Source: Sisyra terminalis (lineage: Eukaryota > Arthropoda > Insecta > Neuroptera > Sisyridae). Taken from it: a DNA stretch of 64,000 bases. The notes beneath the pieces were generated by a model. The model was not told the DNA's origin, ran no database searches, and saw only the letters and a program-made list of their open reading frames with translations. Below, piece after piece: positions 48,942 to 58,989 of the stretch. The position numbers and the translations under genes are program-made. The stretch's first letter is position 1. Every line of letters starts with the position of its first letter. The stretch spans positions 13,454,001-13,518,000 of the forward strand of contig OY292278.1 of NCBI GenBank assembly GCA_958496175.1, in the 5' to 3' direction.

Positions 48942-49505
48942 CTAGCGTCGATTGGGTTCATTGGCGTTGGTAATCATGGCCTCCATGTCTAGCATTGAAA
49001 ATTCATCAAGCTCCAATTCAATTGGACGAACTTGTGCTCCACCAACGCGTTGTTGGTATTGCGGAAGCTTGAGAATATCTTTCAATCTTTTCCAATACAG
49101 ATAGACAAAATAAATGGCCGGCAACCAAAACATATTTGTAACGAAGAGTAGGGCAGATACACCTGAATAATTTTGGAATTCTGTCTTCTTGGTGGTCCCA
49201 GTAATCAACACTACACACGACAGAATAATATGGGTTTGCCAAAGGATTGCGTTACTTATCATCCATGTGAGCAGAAAGTTAAACCTTCGATGAATTATTC
49301 CTACGTGCAAAACAACATCTGCCACTAATCCGAGAGCATATACTGTTATTAACGAGTACGATATGAATATATATTGATGTTCATGTCGAAAGTTTTTAAA
49401 CATTCCCAGTTCTAAACTCAAAACTGCAATATATGTGGCAAACACAATTGATGTCACGTAAAACACTACTATTGCTTTAAATCGCGTGTGGCACCATTGA
49501 GGCAT
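48942..49505 (-). CDS. four-transmembrane protein of unknown function (187 aa)
   Basis: A single uninterrupted ORF, ATG 49505 to stop ending at 48942. Four hydrophobic segments are clear: about 10-30 (AIVVFYVTSIVFATYIAVLS), 45-68 (YIFISYSLITVYALGLVADV), 78-104 (LLTWMISNAILWQTHIILSC) and 115-138 (GVSALLFVTNMFWLPAIYFV). They are followed by a basic WKRLK and a soluble acidic tail (ELELDEFSMLDME). Layout, size and the short loops resemble the small insect-specific four-pass families often annotated only as uncharacterised (DUF4728/LAPTM-like). I cannot place it with certainty. Codon use is more balanced than nearby noise ORFs, which supports a real gene. Its intronless state could mean retroposition or simply a compact gene. 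The overlapping 74-codon ORF is a shadow. Confidence 0.8.
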   Translation of the reverse strand: MPQWCHTRFKAIVVFYVTSIVFATYIAVLSLELGMFKNFRHEHQYIFISYSLITVYALGLVADVVLHVGIIHRRFNFLLTWMISNAILWQTHIILSCVVLITGTTKKTEFQNYSGVSALLFVTNMFWLPAIYFVYLYWKRLKDILKLPQYQQRVGGAQVRPIELELDEFSMLDMEAMITNANEPNRR

Positions 49506-50130
49506 TTTTATCGGATTAGTCGCTTTTTCTTGATAAAATTAGGCATTTTGTGGCATTTTTAATGTTTTTCAATTGAGAATTGATAGTTTTTAAACTCAGC
49601 TGGATAAAAAACACAGAACTACCGGAACACACAATATACAGTTAGATTGAAAGCAACTAAAAATAACTCGCAGAATTAATCGAAATGTTAAGTTTTTTTA
49701 TGAAATATTAACAGAAATGATACATAAATTTCTAATAAAATCACAAGCACCCTCATCAGTCATTATCAATTAATGACGTTTTGTATGAAAAAAAAATTTC
49801 GCGAAAAATTGTCATGGTTTATTTCAAACAACAATTCGTTATTTACAGTTCATATCTATAGCAATATAGTAGCTACATTTACAAGACACTGTGTTCAAAC
49901 TGTAGATTTCCAATTGGAACCTATGCTGTTGAAGGGTGGTGCATCCTGGAACCATATTAATTAGGTACAATGCAAGAATGCATCACCACTCAATAACTCG
50001 GTTTTATCTAAAATCAAAAACTATAACGGACACGTGTATAAATATATGATATTGCATATCAGTTTAAAATATTCAATTAACTATTTAAATAAAAAACAGC
50101 ATTATTCACGTTTTTATCCATGGTTTGTAT
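49506..50130. other. 5' flank of the four-pass membrane gene
   Basis: No recognised feature. The 63-codon ORF at 49773 has no family resemblance. Confidence 0.4.
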
Positions 50131-50282
50131 CAAGGTTTATAAAATACATAGGTTGCTCCATTAAAAAAAAAAATGGCGTCATACGAAGAATTTTGAAATT
50201 TGAATCAGTCTAAAGATATATACGAATTTCTTCTGGGTACGTCACATGGCGCATGAAGCCACCTGTGTTTTTATAAACCTTG
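50131..50282 (-). mobile_element. 152-bp MITE, copy 2, with 9-bp target duplication
   Basis: Reverse copy of 36208-36361, with the same terminal inverted repeats (CAAGGTTTATAAAATACATA at the left end). The flanks GGTTTGTAT (50122-50130) and GGCTTGTAT (50283-50291) agree at 8 of 9 positions. Two independent copies each with a 9-bp duplication fix the boundaries. Confidence 0.78.
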
Positions 50283-50442
50283 GGCTTGTATAACATAATA
50301 GTAAATGAATCTCGTTTTTTGGATACTAAATACTTGTTTTTATTTCATCTTCGCTACTTTCGTAGCTTCATCAGGTACTCAATTACAAAACAATAAATCT
50401 TAAATTGTTGTTAAAATATTGTATTAGAAAGGGACAAAGTCT

Positions 50443-50640
50443 ATCTCTCTCTTTGTGCTATGCCGACACGCGATTGGCTGAGTGACTTCTACCTCTCTCC
50501 CATCAATGCGAATGTACATATAGATTGTTCTAGAAATCTAGTAGGTAGTGGAACGTTGGCGAACAATGGAGTACATTCTAGAATGTTGGGTTGCGGGTAT
50601 ATAAGGCGCTCAGTTCAAACCAACAACACAGTTCTGTATA
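50443..50640 (+). promoter_or_regulatory. orphan heat-shock-type promoter (GAGA, CCAAT, three HSEs, TATA, Inr)
   Basis: In order: a CTCTCTCT run (GAGA-factor type) at about 50443-50454, an inverted CCAAT box ATTGG at 50473, TTCTAGAA at 50528-50535, GAACGTTGGCGAAC at 50551-50564, TTCTAGAA followed by TGTTG at 50576-50588, TATATAAGG at 50598, and ACAGTTC around 50630. The three HSF-binding arrays (alternating GAA/TTC with two-base gaps), the TATA box and an initiator about 32 bases beyond it are laid out as in insect hsp70 promoters. The A-rich leader-like sequence that follows, with repeated AAGTGATT, also resembles hsp70 leaders. No Hsp70 or other ORF follows within the element. ORF 50460-50693 overlaps the promoter itself and is not a gene. 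Confidence 0.6.
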
Positions 50641-50939
50641 GAAATTCAGTTGTGAATTTCCGTTACAACAAAGCGGTTTTTAGTGTGATTTGAATTAAAA
50701 GTGATTATTGTCATTTAAGTGATTGTTTTGACAAGTGTGATTGTGTAATAAAAAGTATATACAACTGTAATGAAAAAAGTGATTGTTAAGTGTGAAAGTG
50801 ATTATTTATTTCCAAAAGAAATTAAAAGAACGAATAAACGCCACCTCAATACAGTTTTTAGACGTCACGTTACAATATTGTAATTTATCAAGAGGATACT
50901 AGTAACATATTATTGTATTAATGCCGAAATTATTATATA

Positions 50940-51530
50940 CTAGCTGATCCCCGCAACTTCGTCTGCGTAACGTAGGTGTAGATTATGTTTTCTTTTCAGA
51001 TTTGCTATTTGTGGTGGTATCTGAAAATTTTTATTTTTCTTATTTCTTTTACGAAAAACATAATCATACTTGAAAACACTATTTTGTCAACTTGAAAAAG
51101 ACACATTTAATAAACTGTTGCAAAGAATAAAATTGTTCTATGTAATAATCAATTAATTTTCAAAAAATATTTATAAATTTCTAAAAAGAGTATGTTTATT
51201 GTGTATAGCGACGGTATGTATACCTACCGTGAACCAAATAATCCGTAAATCGATCAGCATCTATACATAAATAAGAAATATCGCCAAGTTCAATAAAGTT
51301 GGTCTTAATTATAAGTAAAAAAGTCGAAAGTTATCAAAATACTCGCGTCAAAATAACAGAAGTTAAGGGTCTAGATTTTTGAATATTAGTAGGAATCCCA
51401 TCTCACTTTTTCGATTCCCGAATGAATCTTTTTCCAAAAACTATTACACTATTGCAATGTACAACACAACCGCGAAATTGAAATTTGTACAATTGCACAA
51501 AACCCAGTTCTTCCATAATCAAGTATAACC
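50940..51530 (-). mobile_element. Helitron family A, copy 2, 5'-truncated
   Basis: Reverse orientation: starts at CTAGCTGATCCCCGCAACTT (the complement of the Helitron 3' end) and matches copy 1 through ACCCAGTTCTTC, where similarity stops. The 5' half of the element is absent. It lies between the orphan promoter and the right arm of the composite region. Confidence 0.75.
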
Positions 51531-52071
51531 ATTATGTATCTATAAACTTATTAAAATATCTGAATTTCAACTATATAATTAAACCATATTGGATAGTCTA
51601 GAGTTCACCATACACAATTTGGCGTATGCCTTTTGCTCTGGAAGAACATTTTAAATTTCTTTTATCATTATGACTTACCGTAAAAATGTCGGCATTTTCT
51701 TTTAATTCGCCGAATTTCAAAGGGTACTCGCTCACTATTGTAATTATTTCAGATTTTCAGGATTACAATGAATTTAACAATTAATGTTTTGAAATTGAGT
51801 ACCTGATGAAGCTACGAAAGTAGCGAATCGTACGAATATGAAATAAAAAACATTAAGTATTTAGTATTCAAAAAAAGAGATTCATTTTCTATTATATTAA
51901 AAAATAAGAATCAAATGATAAGTAATCAGTCATGAAAACTGTTGCTTTAACAGTTGATGAAGAAAACCATTAGATAAAAGTATGGAAACATCTACAACTT
52001 CGTTTCTATCTTATTCAAGTTTATAAATTTTATTTGTTTGTTAATCTCTCTAATGAAACTAGCCAAATTAA

Positions 52072-52440
52072 TCAATTTGTTGTATAATTTATTGAAAAAA
52101 TTGAAGTTTTTCTCTTATTGATTTTAGGCGAAAAATGATCAATTTGATGGATTATTTTTCTTTTAAATGTGGGCTCAAGATCGACGAAGAATATATTTAA
52201 AGGGGCTTTTGACATTTTTTGTTTGGCGTTTAGTATATTTCGAACCTTGTGGCCTAGGCTTAGAAGTTCCTCTTTTATGAAGTTTGGGTCGGTGGAATGG
52301 TGTAAGTGTTTAATTACAACCCTGAATGCTCTGTCCTCCTTTAGTTGGTAGGTGTCGTGTATTATATTTTCTTCTTTAAGGTATCGCACTAGTTTTCTGT
52401 AGTTCCTGGGTGTTGGCAAGTTAATTTGATGGTGTTATTT
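52072..52440 (-). pseudogene. Jockey-clade LINE ORF1 (gag-like) fragment
   Basis: The minus-strand frame contains TPRNYRKLVRYLKEENII, then YQLKEDRAFRVVIKHLH and KEELLSLGHKVRNILN, ending in PLNIFFVDLEP. This is the conserved pre-zinc-knuckle block (PRE_C2HC type) of Jockey ORF1 proteins. The zinc knuckles that should follow are missing and the upstream frame is broken by a stop. It is opposite in orientation to the ORF2 piece at 52526, so these are two separate insertions or a rearranged one. Confidence 0.72.
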
Positions 52441-52525
52441 GCCATACTTTTTGTCGTAAACAGCTCCTGTTCTAGCACTTTTTGTAGTGTGTTTATCATC
52501 GCTTGATAGTTTACCACAGCATTTG

Positions 52526-53240
52526 GAAAATAAAACTGAACGAGGCAAAAACAAAACTAGTCAACTTGACTCTCAGAAGAGGCATCTGCCCCACCGTTTA
52601 TGTTAAGGGGTTGGGTATTTCAGAATCGATTTCGGTGAAATATCTTGGACTTTACCTCGATAAAAGACTTACCTGGAGAACCCATATAGCAAAAAAGAGA
52701 ACCCAAACCATGCAGAGGTTCAAACAGCTATACTGGCTTATGGGAAGGAAATCCATAATGTCTTTGGAAAATAAACTGCTCCTATACAAGGTCATAATAG
52801 GCCATAATAAGGCTATAATAGTTCCGATATGGAGCTATGGGATTGAATTATGGGCTTGTGCCAGCAAATCAAGCACCAAAATGATCCAAAGATGTCAGTC
52901 AAAAATTTTACGAGCGATCGCGGATGCGCCATGGTATGTCACCAACGATATGTTGCATAAAGACCTGCACATATGTCCGATCTCAGAAATGCTCAAACAA
53001 AGAAGTGAAGCTCACTTTATAAGACTGATGGAGCACACAAATCCGTTGATGGGGCCACTTCAAAAGCACTCAACCATTAGAAGACTGAAATAAAAAAGAA
53101 CTCCATATGAGCTGACATCAAAGTAGCAGGAATATGTTCCACTGGGAACTTCTTCAAGCCATTTGGAGCTCAAGAGCTCTACCAAGACAACATATTAGCT
53201 CATAGTTTGCACTAACTGATTGCTAATTTAAAAAAAAAAA
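52526..53240 (+). mobile_element. 5'-truncated Jockey-clade LINE, ORF2 3' end with poly(A)
   Basis: The frame opens within WKIKLNEAKTKLVNLTLRRG, continues with VKYLGLYLDKRLTW, then IVPIWSYGIELWACASKS and APWYVTNDMLHKDLHI. These are the thumb and C-terminal blocks of Jockey reverse transcriptases. There is a small in-frame insertion at GHNKAII (duplicated IIGHNKAI). The frame ends at 53095 and a 3' tail ends in a poly(A) run at 53230-53240. The polymerase domain itself is absent. The related minus-strand copy at 56056-57239 shares the same blocks. Confidence 0.85.
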
Positions 53241-53337
53241 TGTTGGCTGTTTTGGTAGCTTACAAAAAATATATATAACTAAATAAATTAATCTTTTTAA
53301 ACAGAACAGTTTTCAAATTCAATAAAATAGAAAGTAG

Positions 53338-54288
53338 TCTTATATATTCTTATAAAGAGGAAAGATTTGATTGTTTGTTTGCTTTGAATGGGCTCCAAAA
53401 CTACTTGACCGATTTGAAAAATTCTTTCACTGTTGGGAAGCTACACTATTTCCGGTGAACATAGGCTATATTATATTTTCAACAAAGTTAGGGATCCACA
53501 CTAAAACTCCAATAATGTAACCCAAGGTCTGAAAAAATTACCAAAAAACATTCTTTTATCGCGTGCGCTGCGAAAACTATTGGTTATAGAACAAAAGAAT
53601 GTAGTCCGATTTTGCAGAACATATCATTATCTAAAAAAAATAAAGCAACAGCATATGTCTAACTATTATAGTTATGTCACAATAAGTGTTTTTTTCATTT
53701 TAAAAAATATATATAAATGTCACCGCTATAAAAGCTCTTTTATTTATACTTTGGGATTAATTCTTATCAAAATAAATGACTTCATATTTAAGTTTGCTTC
53801 AATACCATTATATAATTTTTTGAGTTATTCAATTTGAACATTCCATTCGAAAGATATTACAAGTTTAAAAATGTAAGTTATTTGAAAAATGTCGCATGGT
53901 CACCATATTTTACTTATAATTAAGATCAACTTTATTGAACTTGGCGATATTTTTTATTTATGTATAGATGCTGATTGATTTACAGATTATTTGGCCTACG
54001 GTGGGTATACCTACCGTAGCTATACGCAATAGACATACTCTTTTTAGATATTTATAAATATTTTTTGAAAATTAATTGATTATTACATAGAACAATTTTA
54101 TTCTTTGCAACAGTTTATTAAATGTGTCTTTTTCAAGTTGACAAAATAGTGTTTTCAAGTATGATTATGTTTTTCGTAAGAGAAATAAGAAAAATAAAAA
54201 TGTTCATATACCACTACAAATGGCAAATTTGAAAAGAAAACCTAATCTACACCTACGTTACGCAGACGAAGTTGCGGGGATCAGCTAG
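53338..54288 (+). mobile_element. Helitron family A, copy 3
   Basis: Starts TCTTATATATTCTTATAAAG, shares AGGAAAGATTTGATTGTTTG and AAGCTACACTATTTCCGGTG with copy 1, and ends GGGGATCAGCTAG before T. The 3' hairpin CGCAGACGAAGTTGCG is intact. The 951-bp interior has no Rep or helicase; the ORF at 53580 is chance. It lies about 100 bp after the LINE poly(A). Confidence 0.8.
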
Positions 54289-54887
54289 TTTACTATATTT
54301 CGGTTCGTATGAATTGGCTGTATTAAAACTATGCATTGAAACGGTATTAAGGTGACTAAAGTAAACATTTATCGGCTTAAAGATTAATACATTGCAAAAG
54401 TAAAGTCTAACTTTATAAAAATTGCATTTCTGAAATCTAAATATTTTTACATTATGTTTATTTGTAAGCATGTACTCTATTTTAAATATTTTTATTTTTT
54501 ACAGTTTACCCTCTTAATTGAAAAAATTAAAACAATTAGTAAACTTATCATAAAATTCCTTATCATATCCGTGCATATAGGTACTACACATTATATCCAC
54601 AACAACATCAAAGAAATTATCATTTAATTAATTTATAATTTTATTTTTAATAAATTGAACCATAAAAAATGTAAATACCAAATCGATTAATCAATTTTAA
54701 TATTAATTCATTGGTGTTTAAATCATAAAATTATGCTTTTCTTCTATTTGAAGAGTGACTTCATTATAGACGTAAATAACATCGGGAAACAACGAAAAAT
54801 TCATATAAAAGGCAAAAAATATCTGCAATCAATATGAAACTAATAGTTTTGTTGCGTTTTCATAATTAAAAACAGCAAATCTTAAAA

Positions 54888-55223
54888 ATGTTCAATTTCA
54901 AAATTGTTATCTTTACTTTCGCTTGCATTATTGTAGCATTATTGATCGAATCTTCATATGGATTACCATGTAAGTGATATATTTTTATTGTTGTAAATTT
55001 CAATATAAATTACTGTTAATAATATATGAATATTATTTTTAGTGGGCTGTGTCTGTCCTTGCCCTTGCGGAAGTGTCACAAATATTCTCAGCCCAGCCAC
55101 AGGTAATATTATTCAAAGTAAAAATTAAATTAGTAATAATTATTTTATTTTTCCTGCTTAGAACAAAATGGACTTGTCAATACAGACGTCGATACAAATA
55201 TTGCAAATACTGTAATAAATTAA
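54888..55223 (+). CDS. small secreted cysteine-rich peptide A (67 aa, three exons)
   Basis: Exons 54888-54969, 55043-55102 and 55162-55223, all GT..AG with every intron in phase 1; 204 nt, 67 aa plus TAA. Residues 1-26 form a clear signal peptide (MFNFKIVIFTFACIIVALLI, then ESSYG). The mature part starts with a tight cysteine cluster GCVCPCPCG (C-x-C-x-C-x-C) and continues TNILSPATEQNGLVNTD, then NIANTVIN. TATAAA at 54804 lies about 84 bases before the ATG. The C-terminal 25 residues match peptide B at 61264-61676, which also has phase-1 introns and an equally short last exon. No known family is recognised. Signal peptide plus cysteine cluster suggests a secreted or structural peptide; role unknown. 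Confidence 0.75.
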
Positions 55224-56055
55224 ATTCACTAAAATCAACTATATGGAACACCTGCTCTAAAAGACAAAAACAACTTCCATTAATAAATTAATACTATGTT
55301 ACTTATTCATAATTATTTATTTTTAAATAAATAATATTTAAAATATAATTGCATTTTTTTAATTATGAAAGATAAACCTTTTCTTGTTTCAATTCACAAA
55401 ATTACTAACTTTTTAAGTAAAAGAATAATTTTCCAATAAAAAATAACTTTTGTTGACAATTAAGTTAAAATGATGTTATCTTCAATAATGGTTAAGTTTG
55501 CATTAAAGGTTTTAATTATGATAAATGGCGAAACTCCGACATCAGCTATGGACCTATAGTTATGCAAGAATTTCAGCAAAAATATTGAAGTTTAAGTGGA
55601 AATTTTATCGACTTTTTTTCGTATATTAAAAAGAATTTATATGTATATTTTGTGCAAAAACATAAGGTCCAACTTATCCCAAGTTTTGGGTCAAATTGAA
55701 GGGTTGCTCCTTTCACTATATAGGGTTGTTGCCCCATAGGTTTTTGAAGAAAAACATTCACAAATTAATTTCATAGTTATGTATGAAAGTTTATTTATTT
55801 GATTTGCAAAAAAAATGCAATAAATTTTGTTAATTAGAACAATAATTTTTTGGTAAGATTTTCTTACGAAAATTAATCAATCTGAAAATTTGGTTTTTTC
55901 TTTGAATGACTAGTCTTTTTCTTGGTTCCAAATATCCAAATTCCAAATATATAAGTATTATCAAAGTAAAATTGCGATAAAATTTGTGCCTCAGATTTGA
56001 GAGGCAAAACAACAATATTTCATCAAAATTTAAAAAAAAAATAATACGGCTAAAG

Positions 56056-57239
56056 TTTTTTTTTAATATATAAATCGGCCATCAGGATCTAGGTCCTATA
56101 ATCCGATTTGATGACCGGAGCTGACGTGATGGAGATCACTCCCAGTGGAGGAATCTCCCTATGCCTCTACTTGATCACTAGGCACTTTTCTTTTTAGCCT
56201 TCTTTCATTTTGGTGCTCCAAAAGTGGCGGAATCAGGGGATTTGAGTGTTGACTCAACTTTCCAAAATGATTGGTGGTACGTACGGTAATGGAGTCGGTG
56301 ACTGATGAGATGTGTAAGTCTTTTCGGAGAGTCTCATTTGTGACATACCATGGAGCATCTGTCAACTGTCTCAGGATCTTTGATTGGGTGGCCTCGATTA
56401 ATTTAATGTTTGACTTGCTGGCAGAGCCCCACAGCTCAATACCGTACGACCAGATTGGCACTATTACTGCTTTGTATATAAGTAGTTTATCCTCAAGGGG
56501 AAGTTTAGAGCTCCTACCTAACAGCCAGTATAACTGTTTGAACCTCTTGTTGACATATTTTCGTTTTTGGATGATGTGAGATTTCCAGGTCAGTCTCCTG
56601 TCCAGATGAACACCAAGGTATTTGACGGTGTCGGACGATGGGATCTCAGTTGAGTCCAGATTGACCGGGAGGCCCGTTCCTTTCCTGAGAGTGAAGGTCA
56701 CTTGGACTGATTTGGACTTATTGATAGTGATTTTCCATTTTTCAGCCCAAGTGCCCAGTAGGTTTAAATGATGCTAGAGGTACTGAGAGGCAATTACGGC
56801 GTCCTCGTGAGTAGCAATAATCACCGTATCGTTCGCGAATGTCCCCGTCAAGGTGTTATCTGTGGTAGGCAGATCCGAGGTATATAATAAGTATAGTAGG
56901 GGTCCTAAAATACTACCTTGAGATACTCCCGATTTAATTGGAAAGGAGCCAGAGCACTCATGGCCTACTCTTGTATTAAAGAATCGATCCTGAAGATACG
57001 ATCTGAATAGTTTCCAGAGGTGAGGCCTACACTTCTTTATTTTGAAAAGCAGGCCGTCGTGCCAAACCCTGTCGACCGCCTGGCTTATGTCTATAAATAC
57101 TGAGTGGCAGTATTTTTTTTGTTCAAAGGCCCTATTTATTTGCTCGACCAGTCTCTGGCATTGTTGGATATTGGATTTGGATATTGGATTATTGGTGACT
57201 AGGGACTTTTTCGGATATTTCATGTGTTAGAGATAGGAT
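56056..57239 (-). mobile_element. 5'-truncated Jockey-clade LINE with 11-bp target duplication
   Basis: TACGGCTAAAG flanks the insertion on both sides (56045-56055 and 57240-57250). On the minus strand the element ends in a poly(A) (T run at 56056). The frame, with small breaks near 56760 and 56702, carries RT blocks: FIDISQAVDRVWHDGLLF, SGVSQGSILGPLLYLLYTSD and TFANDTVIIA. Next come the thumb blocks VKYLGVHLDRRLTW, VPIWSYGIELWGSASKS and APWYVTNETLRKDLHI. The catalytic YxDD box is FAND: the first aspartate is asparagine. Truncation before the palm plus a target duplication means it integrated by target-primed reverse transcription and was dead on arrival. Confidence 0.9.
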
Positions 57240-57299
57240 TACGGCTAAAGATGAAGTAGCTTATTTCGGGTCGTATGATTTGACTACTTTTCGAAAAAA

Positions 57300-57567
57300 A
57301 GATTAATTCTTATTAAGAATTTTAATACTTCGTCATCAATTTTTTTGAAATCTTCCCGACTTGGGATGATTTTACAAATTTCTTTCACCATATTTACATT
57401 TTTTAAACCACCATCGACACTTGCGAATCTTCAGGATATCACCATAGGTTTCACGGGTGCTGATAGGTGCTTTCTTGAGCTTTTTATGTTTCAACTCCTG
57501 GTCATGAAAAAACAATAAAATAGATCGCAACTGCGTCTCTTCAATATCCAGTATGCTAAGTTTGAAA
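57300..57567 (-). pseudogene. mariner-like transposase N-terminal fragment
   Basis: The minus-strand frame from about 57567 reads KLSILDIEETQLRSILLFF, then ISTRETYGDILKIRKCRWWF and KKCKYGERNL. After a stop (57378-57376) and a frameshift it continues NHPKSGR and KKIDDEVLK. RWWFKKCKYGE and the SGR...DDE.LK linker correspond to the second helix-turn-helix and linker of mariner/Mos1-type transposases (HTH_48). No catalytic domain follows. It is unrelated to the mariner at 19.1 kb at the sequence level that I can judge. Confidence 0.55.
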
Positions 57568-58290
57568 AGCTTTTCGAAAGCTCAAAAATTATTTGTCGTG
57601 TAAATATATTTCTTAAAAGTTAGTAACCTTTATATTTAATTGAAAACTTTTAATATCAATTGAATATTTTGAGTTTAAAAATTCTAAAATCCAAAAATGA
57701 TGTTTTCCTGATTTTTTTCCTAGGTAGTTATTAAAAAATAATTTATTATTAAAGTTTTAAAAAATTATTTCCAACAGCGGCTAGCTGTCATTTGATGTGA
57801 ATGTACTCTATTATTATTGTTTAGCTTGTTAACATGAAATATTTACAACTTTTTTATCAAAGTAACAACGATTTTAAAAAAATATAACCGTAATACAAAT
57901 ATTTTATTATTTAGTTAAATTTATTAAAAATATACGTACAAATAAATAGGTGACTATATAAATTATAATTTATATTTAAACAATTACTTGAACAAAATAT
58001 TTTACTATACAATATTTATTTCATTGTCTGGAAATGTATATACTGTAAATGAGTTAAAGAACTTCAGATTTGAATAACGAAATAAATACAAAATTGATTA
58101 AAATTAAATTTGATTTTTTTTTGCTGGATTTTTACAGTTCAATAATTTCTGACATTATAGAAAACTGTATTTAAGTACAAATTTATTTACCTAATTTGAT
58201 TCATCAAAATAAAATTCAAACAAAAATGTTGAAACAATGTTCAAAACTAATTTTTTCATCAAAATAAGATTTTTTCGCTGACTTTGAACA
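57568..58290. other. intergenic, nothing recognised
   Basis: AT-rich sequence without ORFs or repeats that I can name. Confidence 0.5.
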
Positions 58291-58619
58291 GTTATACTGT
58301 GTATATAATATATATATAATATATGGCGGTCCAATTTATGTAGTATAATTTAATATAATAATATATAAAAATCATACCATAAACATTAATTTGAACAGAA
58401 GTCCAAACAAAAATATTTGTGACGTAAACTACTTGATGACCACTGAGGAAGATTACTTGGCAATCCAAATACGTATCTGGACAATACGTCACAAATATTT
58501 TTGTTTGAACTTCTGTTCAAATTTATGTTTATGGTATGATTTTTATATATTATATTATTAAATTATACTAAATAAATTGGACCGCAATATATTATATATA
58601 TATATTGTATACACAGTAA
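58291..58619. mobile_element. 329-bp hairpin (fold-back) element
   Basis: An almost complete palindrome. The left arm 58291-58424 (ATACTGTGTATA, GGTCCAATTTAT, AAAATCATACCATAAAC, CAAACAAAAATATTTGTGAC) pairs with the right arm 58481-58619. The loop of about 56 bases holds CTGAGGA-AGATTACTTGGCAATC-CAAA. This has the same order as a hammerhead core (CTGANGA, stem II, GAAA) with two departures. AT dinucleotide runs fill the outer arms. No coding content. Confidence 0.7.
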
Positions 58620-58989
58620 TTTTTTCATGTTCTGTCCCAGAAACGTATTTTGATTACCAAGAAATCTTCTTAGGTTCGCAGAAATCTTGTTAGAAGAAAT
58701 CATCGTTGAAATCTCAGAAATCTTCTTAAAATATCTTCTTAAAATATTTTCTATTTTGTTGCAAAAAAAAAATATTTAGGATCAGTATTTTTACATCTAG
58801 GTAGTGACATTTTTCTTTTCGATAAAATTTTATCTGGAGGATAGAGCAAACATTCGGATTTTCATTTAAGAATAGTGATAAAAGTATGTGTTAGATAAAT
58901 TATAGGATTTCTCAAGCAATCTTAAACATATCGTCGTTCTACTCATTAGTTAAAATACTAGTCCTTAATGGACAAATAATAAGTAGTAA

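Larger units (their letters stand above)
50291..51898. mobile_element. composite region bounded by inverted arms of about 105 bp
   Basis: Left arm 50291-50395 and right arm 51775-51898 are inverted copies (AAATGAATCTC, ATACTAAATACTT, TTTATTTCAT, CGCTACTTTCGTAGCTTCAT, CAGGTACTCAATT). The interior holds a heat-shock-type promoter (50443-50640), its apparent leader, and a truncated Helitron (50940-51530). The right arm on the plus strand reads CTGATGA-AGCTAC-GAAA-GTAGC-GAAT, and the left arm gives the same on the minus strand. This is a CUGAUGA core with a perfect five-base-pair stem II and a GAAA loop. Arms facing each other are also known for Penelope-like elements, but no reverse transcriptase is present. 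Confidence 0.55.

Noticed and set aside
50460..50693. 77-codon ORF over the heat-shock-type promoter
   Set aside because: It spans HSEs, TATA box and leader, and resembles no protein.
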